Origin: an uncultured Anaeroplasmataceae bacterium
GTDB taxonomy: Bacteria > Bacillota_I > Bacilli_A > Acholeplasmatales > Anaeroplasmataceae
Direction of reading: 5' to 3'
NCBI GenBank assembly: GCA_947589245.1
Contig: CANQBD010000001.1
Coordinates: forward strand, 36,607-100,606
DNA length: 64,000 bases
Below, piece by piece: positions 36,726 to 45,894 of the stretch. A program made the position numbers and the translations under genes. The notes under the pieces were generated by a model. That model ran no database searches, had not been told where the DNA came from, and saw only the letters and a program-made list of their open reading frames with translations. How positions within the stretch are numbered: position 1 is the stretch's first letter; the number at the start of each line of letters is the position of its first letter.

Positions 36726-39700
36726 GTGGAACAAAGATTAAAGGAAATAAGCCTTCATCTTTTAGATTTAGGTAAAAGAAATAGACTTATTAATTATAAA
36801 CAAACAGGTCTTCGAACTATTGATATTATAAATAGTGATTCAAACCTTTTATTTAATAAGCTTACTAGTGGTCAAACCTTAAATATTTTTAATCTCGATA
36901 ATATTTTAGAACGCTATAATAAGGATATTGATGGGACAGGTGAAGAAATATCAGAATATTCCTTTTTAAAGGTTAGAGATATTACCACTCCTCTTCTAAA
37001 GCCTAATGATGTTTTGTGTTATAAAAAAGGAGTTAAGCTTTCCAAAATTTTAAAATGTCTTTATAAAGAATATAAATTAACTTTGTTAGAAAAGGGGATT
37101 AATACCCTTTATGTTACTTTCGGTTTAGTTGAATATCAAGAAAAAGATGAACATTATTTGGCTCCTTTATTTTTAGTTCCAGTTGATTTGTTTTTGGAAA
37201 ATAACAAATATCATTTAAAGGAATATGAGGATGATGTTATTTTAAATCCTACTCTACTATATCTTTTAAAAAATGAATATAACATTGACATAGAAGAAGC
37301 ATTCAAAAATTTTGATTTAATGGCTAGATTTAATAGTCTTAAAATTAAACTTGTTGCCCAAAATCTAGTGCTTCATGATCGGCTTACTTTAGGCATTTAT
37401 TCTTTTTTAAAGATGAATATGTATAATGATTTAAATAATAATAGTGCCATTGTTCTTCAAAATAAAAATATAATTCGTTTACTGGGAGGTATGGTTGAAC
37501 AAGATGAGTTGAAAGAACAAAAAATTCATCTTGTTGTTGATGCTGATTCATCGCAAGTTGAAGCTGTTAAATATTCAAGCAGCGGAGCTTCATTTGTTTT
37601 ACAAGGACCACCTGGTTCTGGTAAGAGTCAAACAATAACTAATATTATCGCTACAGCTATTGGTAATGGGAAGAAGGTTCTCTTTGTTTCGGAAAAACAA
37701 GCGGCACTTAATATTGTTTATGAAAATTTAAAACGAGCCGGTCTTGAAAGTTTTGCTTTAGAATTACATTCGCATAAGGCAAATAAGAAGGAATTTATAG
37801 CGGAACTTTATAATACAGCAATTCTTCCAAAGTATGACATTAATAATGATGCTTATAATATTGAACAAAAACATCATTATTTAGAAACAAAATTAAATTC
37901 TTATCGAAAAGTCTTACATAGTAACATCGGGCGTTTAAATAAAACTCTTTATGAATTATATGGTGATTATTTGAGCTTACCGCAGACTAATTTAACTTAT
38001 CGTTTTAATAATATCAAAAATCTTGATTATCAGTTTTTAATTAAAGCTAAGGAGCTTTTAAATCAATATGCTAATTTATCTAAGCTTTTAGATTATGATT
38101 ATCACCAAGATGTATTTTATGGATTTATAGCTCGGGATTTAGATTATATAAGATATCAGGCTAGAACAGATTTAGCTGCTTTACTAGCGTTATTTAATAA
38201 AGCCAATTGCTTCAAATTAAAGGTAGAAGCTAGTTTACCATTTAAGCTTGTTAGCTATCAGGATATCATAGGTGCCATTGAAATTTTAAATGCTTTTGTT
38301 AATATTCATAGCTTTCAGGAGGATTATTTTATTTGTGAAAAACGCCAATATTTACAAAATCAATTAGAAAACTATTTTATTAATAAAGAATTCATTGCTA
38401 AATCAACAATCAATAAATTTTTTGATTTAGCTATTTTAGATACGGATATTACAGATTTATATTCTCAATTTAAGGTGTTAAGTGCTGGTTTTACTAAATA
38501 TTTTAAGATTAATTATTATCGAACTAAGAAACAACTAAAAAAATATCTTAAAATTCAGATGAATGATCATGATTTATTAGTTAAGTTAAAAGAATTATGT
38601 GTTTACGAACAGCATCTTAAGGATATGACCTATGCTAAGGATAATTTGCCTAAGGCTAAGGATTATGAATATGAATTAATGGCTGAAGATTTAAAGAGTT
38701 TGTCGTGTTTCAATTTTGATTTAAAGCTAGATAAGGGTAAATACTTAGAATTAAAAAATATTTTCTTAGATATATTAATTAATTTTCAGTTAAATACACT
38801 TTCTAATTTAGGGGATTATCAAAAATATTTTGATATATCAGTTATTAATTTAGTTCAAGGTGATTTAGAAAAGAATTTGCAGCATTTAGAAGAAATATGT
38901 CAAAAACAGAACTTGTTAGAAATTCATGCTAAAAGATTAGCATTATTAGATAATTTAGCTGATTTAAACTTAATATCTTATTTAGATAAGGCTTTATATG
39001 CTAAGCTAGAATTAGATTCTTTAGCTTTAGATTTTGAAGCTCAATTTATAAAGGCTAATATTTATTATGAGTTCGATCAAAATCCTATTTTAAAGGAATT
39101 TACGGAATTAAGTGTTGATTCTTTTATTACGGAATTTAAAAAATTAGATGTTTTACATTTGGAGACTAGTAAGGCTTTTATTGTTTCTAAGCTTTCTAAG
39201 CTTAGACCAGATGATAGTATTTTAGCTGGTTCTAAGTTTGCCGTTTTAATAAAAGAATATAATAAGAGCAGAAGACAAAAGCCGATTAGAATGCTGCTTG
39301 CTGAAATTTTTGAATTAGTTTTAGACTTAAAGCCGGTTTTTTTAATGAGTCCTCTTTCCGTTTCAACTTATTTAAATCCAATTAATGAAATGTTTGATTT
39401 AGTCATTTTTGATGAGGCTTCGCAAGTGTTTGCTTGGGATGCCTTAGGGGCTATCTATCGCGCTAAACAGTGTATTATTATTGGTGATAGTAAACAAATG
39501 CCACCATCTAATTTTTTTAATAATATTTTAGAGAATAATGAAGAAGATAATTTTGAAAATGATTTAGAATCAATTTTAGATAAGGGAAGTAGTGTCTTTA
39601 CAACTAAACAGTTAAATTGGCATTATCGAAGTCGAAGTGAAGAATTAATAGCTTTTTCTAATCGCGAGTTTTATAATTCAAGATTAATTACAATTCCTCA

Positions 39701-41156
39701 AGCTATGGCTCACAAGCGTTTCTTTGGTATTGATTTTCATTATATCGAAAATGGTCAATATGATGCTCAAACCCGTACGAACCTTATGGAAGCTAAATAT
39801 ATTGTTGATTTAATCTTTAAGCATTTTAAAGAATTACCCAATCAATCTTTAGGGGTTGTGGCTTTTTCCAGCTCGCAAGCTGATTTGATTGCGGATTTGG
39901 TTGAGGAAAAAAGGCAAATGCTCAAGGAATTTGAAGAATATTTTAATGAAGATAAGGATGAACCTTTTTTCGTTAAAAATTTGGAGTCTGTTCAAGGTGA
40001 TGAACGTGATGCCATTATCTTTAGTATTTGTTATGGCTACAATAAAGATGGTAAGTTTTACCAGCATTTTGGACCTTTAAATAATCTTGGTGGTGAAAGA
40101 AGACTTAATGTTGCTATTACGCGTGCCAAATATAATGTTTGTATTGTTAGTTCAATTAGGAGCAATGATATTAGAATTGAGAATACTGAATCAGTAGGGG
40201 TTAAATTACTTAAGTCTTATTTAGATTATGCCGAAAACATTACAACACCTAAAAAGGTTATTTTAGAGACAAAGGATGGCATTATTAATGCAGTTAAAAG
40301 CTTTTTAGAGGAACAAGGCTTTTTAGTAGAAACCTGTATTGGAACATCGGCTTTTAAAATTGATTTAGCTGTTTTGCATCCTTTAACTAAAGAATATGTT
40401 GTTGCAATAATGCTTGATGGTAATTCCTATCAAATTGGTAATATTACGGATGTTAATCGCTTACAGGAACTTTTATTAAATCGCTTGGGTTGGCAATTTT
40501 ATCGTTTATTTTCTACTTTATGGATCAATTCTTTCCAACTAGAAGCAGCTCGGCTTTTAGAATTTATTAATGCCGCTTTTGCTAAGGCTTTACCAAAGAG
40601 TAAGGGAATAGAAATAGAATCTTATTTGATTGAAGACCATTTTGAATTTGCTGATTCTTTTGACAAATATAAGCTTGTAAGTGATGATGAGATTAGGCGT
40701 TTATATAATCAAAAAACACCTACTGAAATCATACAATATATTGTTGAAAAAGAAGAACCAATCCATATTGAATTTTTACTTAAAAGAATTTGTTTTATGT
40801 ATGGTAGAACTAAGGTAACAAACATTGTTAGAGATTATTTTTTAAAGGATTTAAGTGAGCTTGATTTAATTAATAAGGATGGTTTCTTGATGGTTCATCA
40901 TCTAACAGAATCAGCTTTTAGAGTAGGCTCTGAAAGAAGTATTGAACACATCTATCCTCAAGAATTAGTTGATGCCATTTATCGTGTTGTTAAAAAGAGT
41001 AATGGTATTGCCAAAGATGGTTGTTTTAAGGCTATTATTAAGCTTTTAGGTTACACACGAATGAGTGAAAATACTCTTAATTATTTAAATGATGCTTTAG
41101 TTTTTTTAAAGCTTGAGGGTAAAATCGTTGAGAAAAGTGATTGTCTTTATATTTAA
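36726..41156 (+). CDS. DUF4011-type superfamily I helicase with MTES_1575/Vsr-like and DUF3320-like C-terminal domains (GTG start)
   Basis: 1476 aa; N-term LLDLGKRNRLINYK; GPPGSGKSQTITNIIA; FDEASQVFAWDALGAIYRAKQCIIIGDSKQMPP; LNVAITRAKYNVCIV; TSAFKIDLAVLHPLTKEYVVAIMLDGNSY. Confidence 0.88.
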   Translation: MEQRLKEISLHLLDLGKRNRLINYKQTGLRTIDIINSDSNLLFNKLTSGQTLNIFNLDNILERYNKDIDGTGEEISEYSFLKVRDITTPLLKPNDVLCYKKGVKLSKILKCLYKEYKLTLLEKGINTLYVTFGLVEYQEKDEHYLAPLFLVPVDLFLENNKYHLKEYEDDVILNPTLLYLLKNEYNIDIEEAFKNFDLMARFNSLKIKLVAQNLVLHDRLTLGIYSFLKMNMYNDLNNNSAIVLQNKNIIRLLGGMVEQDELKEQKIHLVVDADSSQVEAVKYSSSGASFVLQGPPGSGKSQTITNIIATAIGNGKKVLFVSEKQAALNIVYENLKRAGLESFALELHSHKANKKEFIAELYNTAILPKYDINNDAYNIEQKHHYLETKLNSYRKVLHSNIGRLNKTLYELYGDYLSLPQTNLTYRFNNIKNLDYQFLIKAKELLNQYANLSKLLDYDYHQDVFYGFIARDLDYIRYQARTDLAALLALFNKANCFKLKVEASLPFKLVSYQDIIGAIEILNAFVNIHSFQEDYFICEKRQYLQNQLENYFINKEFIAKSTINKFFDLAILDTDITDLYSQFKVLSAGFTKYFKINYYRTKKQLKKYLKIQMNDHDLLVKLKELCVYEQHLKDMTYAKDNLPKAKDYEYELMAEDLKSLSCFNFDLKLDKGKYLELKNIFLDILINFQLNTLSNLGDYQKYFDISVINLVQGDLEKNLQHLEEICQKQNLLEIHAKRLALLDNLADLNLISYLDKALYAKLELDSLALDFEAQFIKANIYYEFDQNPILKEFTELSVDSFITEFKKLDVLHLETSKAFIVSKLSKLRPDDSILAGSKFAVLIKEYNKSRRQKPIRMLLAEIFELVLDLKPVFLMSPLSVSTYLNPINEMFDLVIFDEASQVFAWDALGAIYRAKQCIIIGDSKQMPPSNFFNNILENNEEDNFENDLESILDKGSSVFTTKQLNWHYRSRSEELIAFSNREFYNSRLITIPQAMAHKRFFGIDFHYIENGQYDAQTRTNLMEAKYIVDLIFKHFKELPNQSLGVVAFSSSQADLIADLVEEKRQMLKEFEEYFNEDKDEPFFVKNLESVQGDERDAIIFSICYGYNKDGKFYQHFGPLNNLGGERRLNVAITRAKYNVCIVSSIRSNDIRIENTESVGVKLLKSYLDYAENITTPKKVILETKDGIINAVKSFLEEQGFLVETCIGTSAFKIDLAVLHPLTKEYVVAIMLDGNSYQIGNITDVNRLQELLLNRLGWQFYRLFSTLWINSFQLEAARLLEFINAAFAKALPKSKGIEIESYLIEDHFEFADSFDKYKLVSDDEIRRLYNQKTPTEIIQYIVEKEEPIHIEFLLKRICFMYGRTKVTNIVRDYFLKDLSELDLINKDGFLMVHHLTESAFRVGSERSIEHIYPQELVDAIYRVVKKSNGIAKDGCFKAIIKLLGYTRMSENTLNYLNDALVFLKLEGKIVEKSDCLYI

Positions 41157-41162
41157 AAATGA

Positions 41163-41190
41163 GGATGCTAGTTTTAAGTAGCATCCTTTT
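41163..41190 (+). terminator. Rho-independent terminator
   Basis: ggatgcta-gttttaag-tagcatcc-ttttt. Confidence 0.85.
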
Positions 41191-41285
41191 TCGGGTATTT
41201 TATGTATTTTTCCTACTTTTTTTAGAAAAAAATGTTATAATTGATTGCAAAGAAGTTTAATGATATGGTCAGTGAGGAGTAAAAG

Positions 41286-42098
41286 ATGATTGAATTTAAG
41301 AATGTTTCATTTTCTTATAATACAAATGAAGACAAAGCTTTAGATGATGTTAGTTTTGCAATTGCTGATCAAGAGTGGGTTTCTATTATTGGTCATAATG
41401 GCAGTGGCAAGTCAACAATTGCTAAACTTTTAGTTGGATTACTTACGGCTAATTCCGGTAAGATTTTTTATGATGGGATTATTTTAGATGAAAAATCTAT
41501 TGATGAAATTCGCAAAAAAGTTGGAATTGTGTTTCAAAATCCAGATAATCAATTTGTTGGCTATAATGTCAAATATGATATAGCTTTTGGTTTAGAAAAT
41601 CAGCAAGTTCCTCGCGAAAAAATGCTTGAGTTGATTAAGGAATATACGCTGAAGGTTGGTATGGAAAATGAGCTTGAACGTGAGCCTCAAACCTTATCAG
41701 GTGGTCAAAAACAACGAGTGGCTATTGCGGGAATCTTAGCACTTAACTGCGATATTGTTATTTTAGATGAAGCAACATCTATGCTTGATCCTGAGGGGAC
41801 AGAGGAAATCATTAAATTGATTGTTGAGCTTAAGGAAAAGTATCATAAGACAATTATTTGTATTACGCATGATTTGGCTTTAGCAAGCAAAAGTGATCGA
41901 GTAATTGTTTTAAAGGCTGGTAGGGTTATCAAAGCTGATAAACCAGCTATTATTTTCCAAGATCGTCAGCTACTTCAAAGCTCTAATCTTGATATGCCTT
42001 TTGATTTAAGAATCTATCATGAAGCTGCTACGATAGCTAAATTAAATAACAATAAGGAATTAATGGAGGCTTTATGGGAATATCATTTAAAGAAGTAA
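41286..42098 (+). CDS. ecfA1: ECF transporter ATPase EcfA1
   Basis: GHNGSGKSTIAKLLVGLL, LSGGQKQRVAIAGILAL; operon ecfA1-ecfA2-ecfT. Confidence 0.95.
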   Translation: MIEFKNVSFSYNTNEDKALDDVSFAIADQEWVSIIGHNGSGKSTIAKLLVGLLTANSGKIFYDGIILDEKSIDEIRKKVGIVFQNPDNQFVGYNVKYDIAFGLENQQVPREKMLELIKEYTLKVGMENELEREPQTLSGGQKQRVAIAGILALNCDIVILDEATSMLDPEGTEEIIKLIVELKEKYHKTIICITHDLALASKSDRVIVLKAGRVIKADKPAIIFQDRQLLQSSNLDMPFDLRIYHEAATIAKLNNNKELMEALWEYHLKK

Positions 42099-42934
42099 GC
42101 CACTATTATCCTACAGCTAAGCGTAAAAAGCTTACAGTGGCAATTGAAAACATTGAATTAAATATTGCTAGTCAAGATGAGTTTGTGGCTTTAGTTGGAA
42201 AGACTGGTTCGGGGAAATCAACTTTATTAAGTCATATGAATGCCTTACTTTTACCTTCTAAAGGTGAAGTAAGTATTTTTGATAAGACTTTAGGTCCTAA
42301 CAAAAGAAAGAATCCTAAGCTTAAAGAGATTCGTAAAAGGGTTGGTTTTGTTTTTCAATTTCCTGAATATCAGCTTTTTGAAGAAACAGTTTTAAAAGAC
42401 ATTATGTTTGCCGGTAAAAACTTTGGAATGTCAGTAAGCGAAGCCCAACAAAAAGCACTCCAAACTGCTAAAATTTTAAATATTGATGAAAAGCTGTTAA
42501 ATAAATCACCTTTTAATCTTTCGGGTGGTCAAATGCGTAAAGTGGCGATTGCTGGTATTTTAGCTTATGAACCAGACATTCTTTTGCTTGATGAACCAAC
42601 AAGGGGCTTAGATCCTAAAACTGCTGACGAAATTATGGATTTATTTTATGATATTCATCTGACCACTCATAAAACGATTGTCTTAATTTCTCACGATATG
42701 AATTTAGTTTACAAATATGCTTCTAGAGTAGTTGTTATGAATGGTGGTAAAATAGCCTATGATGGTGATAAAGTCAAGTTGTTTAGTAGTTCCATTTATC
42801 AAGATAATCATTTAGCTAAGCCTGATGTTTTAAAATTAATTGATTATTTGAATGGTAGGTTAAAGTTGGATTTAAGCTATGATTGTTATAAGGAAGAAGA
42901 TTTATTAAAGAGGTTGGAAGAGAAGTATGAATAA
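42074..42934 (+). CDS. ecfA2: ECF transporter ATPase EcfA2
   Basis: GKTGSGKSTLLSHMNALL, FQFPEYQLFEETVLKDI, LSGGQMRKVAIAGILA. Confidence 0.95.
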   Translation: MGISFKEVSHYYPTAKRKKLTVAIENIELNIASQDEFVALVGKTGSGKSTLLSHMNALLLPSKGEVSIFDKTLGPNKRKNPKLKEIRKRVGFVFQFPEYQLFEETVLKDIMFAGKNFGMSVSEAQQKALQTAKILNIDEKLLNKSPFNLSGGQMRKVAIAGILAYEPDILLLDEPTRGLDPKTADEIMDLFYDIHLTTHKTIVLISHDMNLVYKYASRVVVMNGGKIAYDGDKVKLFSSSIYQDNHLAKPDVLKLIDYLNGRLKLDLSYDCYKEEDLLKRLEEKYE

Positions 42935-43931
42935 TATTGCGTTTGGCCAGTATGTGCCTGGTAATTCTTGGCTTTATCGTCTAGATCCTCGTACGAAAGT
43001 ACTTTTAACAATTTTGCTTATTGTAACAATCTTCCTTATTCCTTCCTTACCAATAATGCTCATGGCATTTTTATTATTCATTATAGTTTTTCTATCAACA
43101 AGAGTTTCTGTTTTAAGAATTTTAAAGGGTTTAAAACCAATTTTATTCTTGTTAGTATTTACTTTTTTACTTCAACTAATTTATAACACAGATGGTATGT
43201 TGCTATATACCTTTAAGATGCAGATTGGCTTATTTAATTTTCTAATAATGCTTAGTATTTTGTTGTTTTATCTATTTACTAAGAAGTTTATTAAATTTGG
43301 GTTTTTATATACCATTTTAATGCTGATAAGCATTTTCTTATGTCTATGGTTTGTAAAATTTGATTTTTTATGCTGGTCTAATTTTGATTTTAATATTTAT
43401 GATGTTGGTTTAAAAAATGCTAGCTTTGTCTTTATCAGAATTGTGATGATGATTGGTTTTACCTCCTTGCTTACTGTTTCAACAATGTCTACTGATATCA
43501 ATAATGGCTTAGAGTGGTTACTTGCTCCTCTTAAGCTTATTAAAATACCAGTTAGTACTTTCTCAATGACTATCTCTTTAACCTTGCGTTTTATTCCAAC
43601 ACTCTATGAAGAGGCTCATAAGATTATGAATGCTCAAGCTTCAAGAGGTGTCGATTTTCAAGAGGGCAAGCTGAAAGATAAGGTTACACAAATTATCTCT
43701 TTACTTATTCCTATGTTTGTTATTTCTTTTAGAAGAGCAGAGGATTTAGCAAACGCTATGGAAGCAAGAGGCTATGTTATAGGAGCTAGACGTACTAAGC
43801 TTGATGAATTAAAATTTAGATTTTTAGATTATTTATGCTTTAGTATTTGTTTAGGCTTTTTAGGATTAGCTATTTGGAGTATTTTTGGGGCTAATTATAT
43901 TGATAACTTAATAGCTGGTTGGTGGTCTTAG
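42927..43931 (+). CDS. ecfT: ECF transporter transmembrane subunit EcfT
   Basis: NSWLYRLDPRTKVLLT; QASRGVDF and MEARGYVIGARRT (two ARG-type motifs). Confidence 0.95.
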   Translation: MNNIAFGQYVPGNSWLYRLDPRTKVLLTILLIVTIFLIPSLPIMLMAFLLFIIVFLSTRVSVLRILKGLKPILFLLVFTFLLQLIYNTDGMLLYTFKMQIGLFNFLIMLSILLFYLFTKKFIKFGFLYTILMLISIFLCLWFVKFDFLCWSNFDFNIYDVGLKNASFVFIRIVMMIGFTSLLTVSTMSTDINNGLEWLLAPLKLIKIPVSTFSMTISLTLRFIPTLYEEAHKIMNAQASRGVDFQEGKLKDKVTQIISLLIPMFVISFRRAEDLANAMEARGYVIGARRTKLDELKFRFLDYLCFSICLGFLGLAIWSIFGANYIDNLIAGWWS

Positions 43932-43932
43932 T

Positions 43933-44667
43933 ATGCCTAGATATAAATGTGTTGTTAGCTATGATGGCTATAATTATTATGGTTTTCAAATTCAAAATGA
44001 TTTACCAACCATTGAACTTGCTCTTACAAAAGCTTTTAGAGATTTATTAAATTTAGAAGTGAAAATTTATCCCTCTGGCAGAACCGATCGTTTTGTTCAC
44101 GCTGTTGGCCAAGTTTTTCACGTTGATATTCCCAACAATATTACGCCAATTGGTCTATTAAAGGGGCTTAATTCTTATTTACCTGCGGATATTCATATTA
44201 TGGATTGTACGTTGGTAGATAAAGATTTTCATGCCCGTTTTAGTGCTATAAAAAAGGAATACCGCTATTATATTAATGTAAAAGAATATAATCCTTTAAC
44301 TTTAAGATATATGCCATATTATAGTGATTTAAATTTAGAGGCTATGCAAGAGGCTTTGAAGCTTTTAATAGGTAAACATGATTTTAAAGGCTTTGCTTCA
44401 GCTCAAATAGATCAACGTAAATCAACTATTAAAACTATCTATAGTGCTGATTTAATAGAACATGAAAGTTATTTAGAATTTAGATTTATAGGTAGTGGTT
44501 TTTTAAAGTATCAGATTAGAAGAATGCTTGGTATTGTTGTAGAGGTTGGTAAAAAACATTTTTTACCTAATAAGATTCAAGAAATATTAGATTCCAAAGA
44601 CCCTTCGGATAGTAAATATATTTTAGATGGTTGTGGTCTATATTTATACAAAGTTTATTATGAATAA
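43933..44667 (+). CDS. truA: tRNA pseudouridine synthase A
   Basis: VSYDGYNYYGFQIQ, SGRTDRFVHAVGQV, SGFLKYQIRRMLGIV. Confidence 0.96.
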   Translation: MPRYKCVVSYDGYNYYGFQIQNDLPTIELALTKAFRDLLNLEVKIYPSGRTDRFVHAVGQVFHVDIPNNITPIGLLKGLNSYLPADIHIMDCTLVDKDFHARFSAIKKEYRYYINVKEYNPLTLRYMPYYSDLNLEAMQEALKLLIGKHDFKGFASAQIDQRKSTIKTIYSADLIEHESYLEFRFIGSGFLKYQIRRMLGIVVEVGKKHFLPNKIQEILDSKDPSDSKYILDGCGLYLYKVYYE

Positions 44668-44720
44668 AAAGGAGCTGCAAAAAACCCCTCTTATAGGTGG
44701 CCGGTTTTACAGCCCTTTTT
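44666..44720 (+). terminator. Long terminator hairpin after truA
   Basis: aaaaagg(a)gctg ... cagcccttttt with inner aaaacc/ggtttt pairing. Confidence 0.7.
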
Positions 44721-44806
44721 ATTTTAATCTAGCTTGGCTGTTTTTCTAGGCTATTACGGCAAGTAAATTTTAGTAAAATAGATATGAAAAACGGAGGATA
44801 AAATAA

Positions 44807-45746
44807 ATGAAATTAAATAAGTGGTTAGATATTTGGTTAAACAAATATCAAAAAACAACAATTAAATTAAGAACATATTTACAATATAAGAGTATTATTG
44901 ATAAACACATTAATCCTATTTTAGGGGAATATGAGCTTGAGGATTTAACAGGTAATATTTTACAAGAATTTGTTCTATACAAATTAAATAATGGCAATTT
45001 AATTACAAAAGGGAAGTTATCTGATAATAGTGTTATTTCAATTGTTTCTTTATTAAAACTGGCTTTAAGACAAGCTGTATTTTTAGGTGTATCAAGCGTT
45101 GAATATACAGCTCATATAAAAATGCCAAGAATAAAAGAAAAAGAAGTATCTGCCTTTAATAGAATAGAACAACAAAAACTAGAAAATTATTGTCTTAGTT
45201 CAAAACGAAATTATATTGGAATTATTATTTGTTTATATACTGGGATTAGACTTGGTGAATTACTCGCTTTAACTTGGAAGGATATTGATTTTGATAAAAG
45301 GTTATTAAAGATTAATAAAACAGTATATACCATTACAAAAGATGGCAAAAATGAAGCATATATTGATGAGCCTAAAACTAAACAATCTAATAGAATTATA
45401 CCTTTATCTAGGCAGTTAATTGATATATTAAAAAGAAATAAAAAAGAAGCTACTTCCAACTATATTATTGCTACCCAAAATGGTGGTGTTGTTCAAAACA
45501 GATCTTATCAAAAAACTTTTAAAAGCATTTTAAGAAAATGCCACATTGCTTATAAAAATTTTCATTCTTTAAGGCACACTTTTGCAACAAGGGCTTTAGA
45601 ACTTGGAAGATGTTAAAACATTATCCGAAATATTAGGTCATAAAAACTCTCTGATTACTTTAAATAGATATTCACATTCTTTGTTAGAACATAAATTTGA
45701 ATTTATGAATAAAGTTGGGAAGTTATTAGATGCCTCACTTTTATGA
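44807..45746 (+). pseudogene. Tyrosine recombinase/phage-type integrase, frameshifted near 45608
   Basis: Frame 1 ends RALELGRC* at 45616; adjacent frame from 45609 continues DVKTLSEILGHKNSLITLNRYSHSLLEHKFEFMNKVGKLLDASLL* with catalytic LGH and NRY motifs. Confidence 0.85.
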
Positions 45747-45894
45747 TTTAGGGTATTAATGAAACGGTTGTTGAAAAAAACAAAATTTTTAATGAGTTTC
45801 TATTGACCTTTATGTTGATAGATATGTTATAATAATAAGTAACTAGTGATATAAAACATGAAGATATTATTTGATTTAGGAGGAGGTATATAAG

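Noticed and set aside
45600-45620. Programmed frameshifting in the integrase
   Set aside because: No slippery heptamer or obvious downstream pseudoknot at the junction, and the alignment suggests a missing 2 nt of one codon; a simple indel is the more economical explanation.
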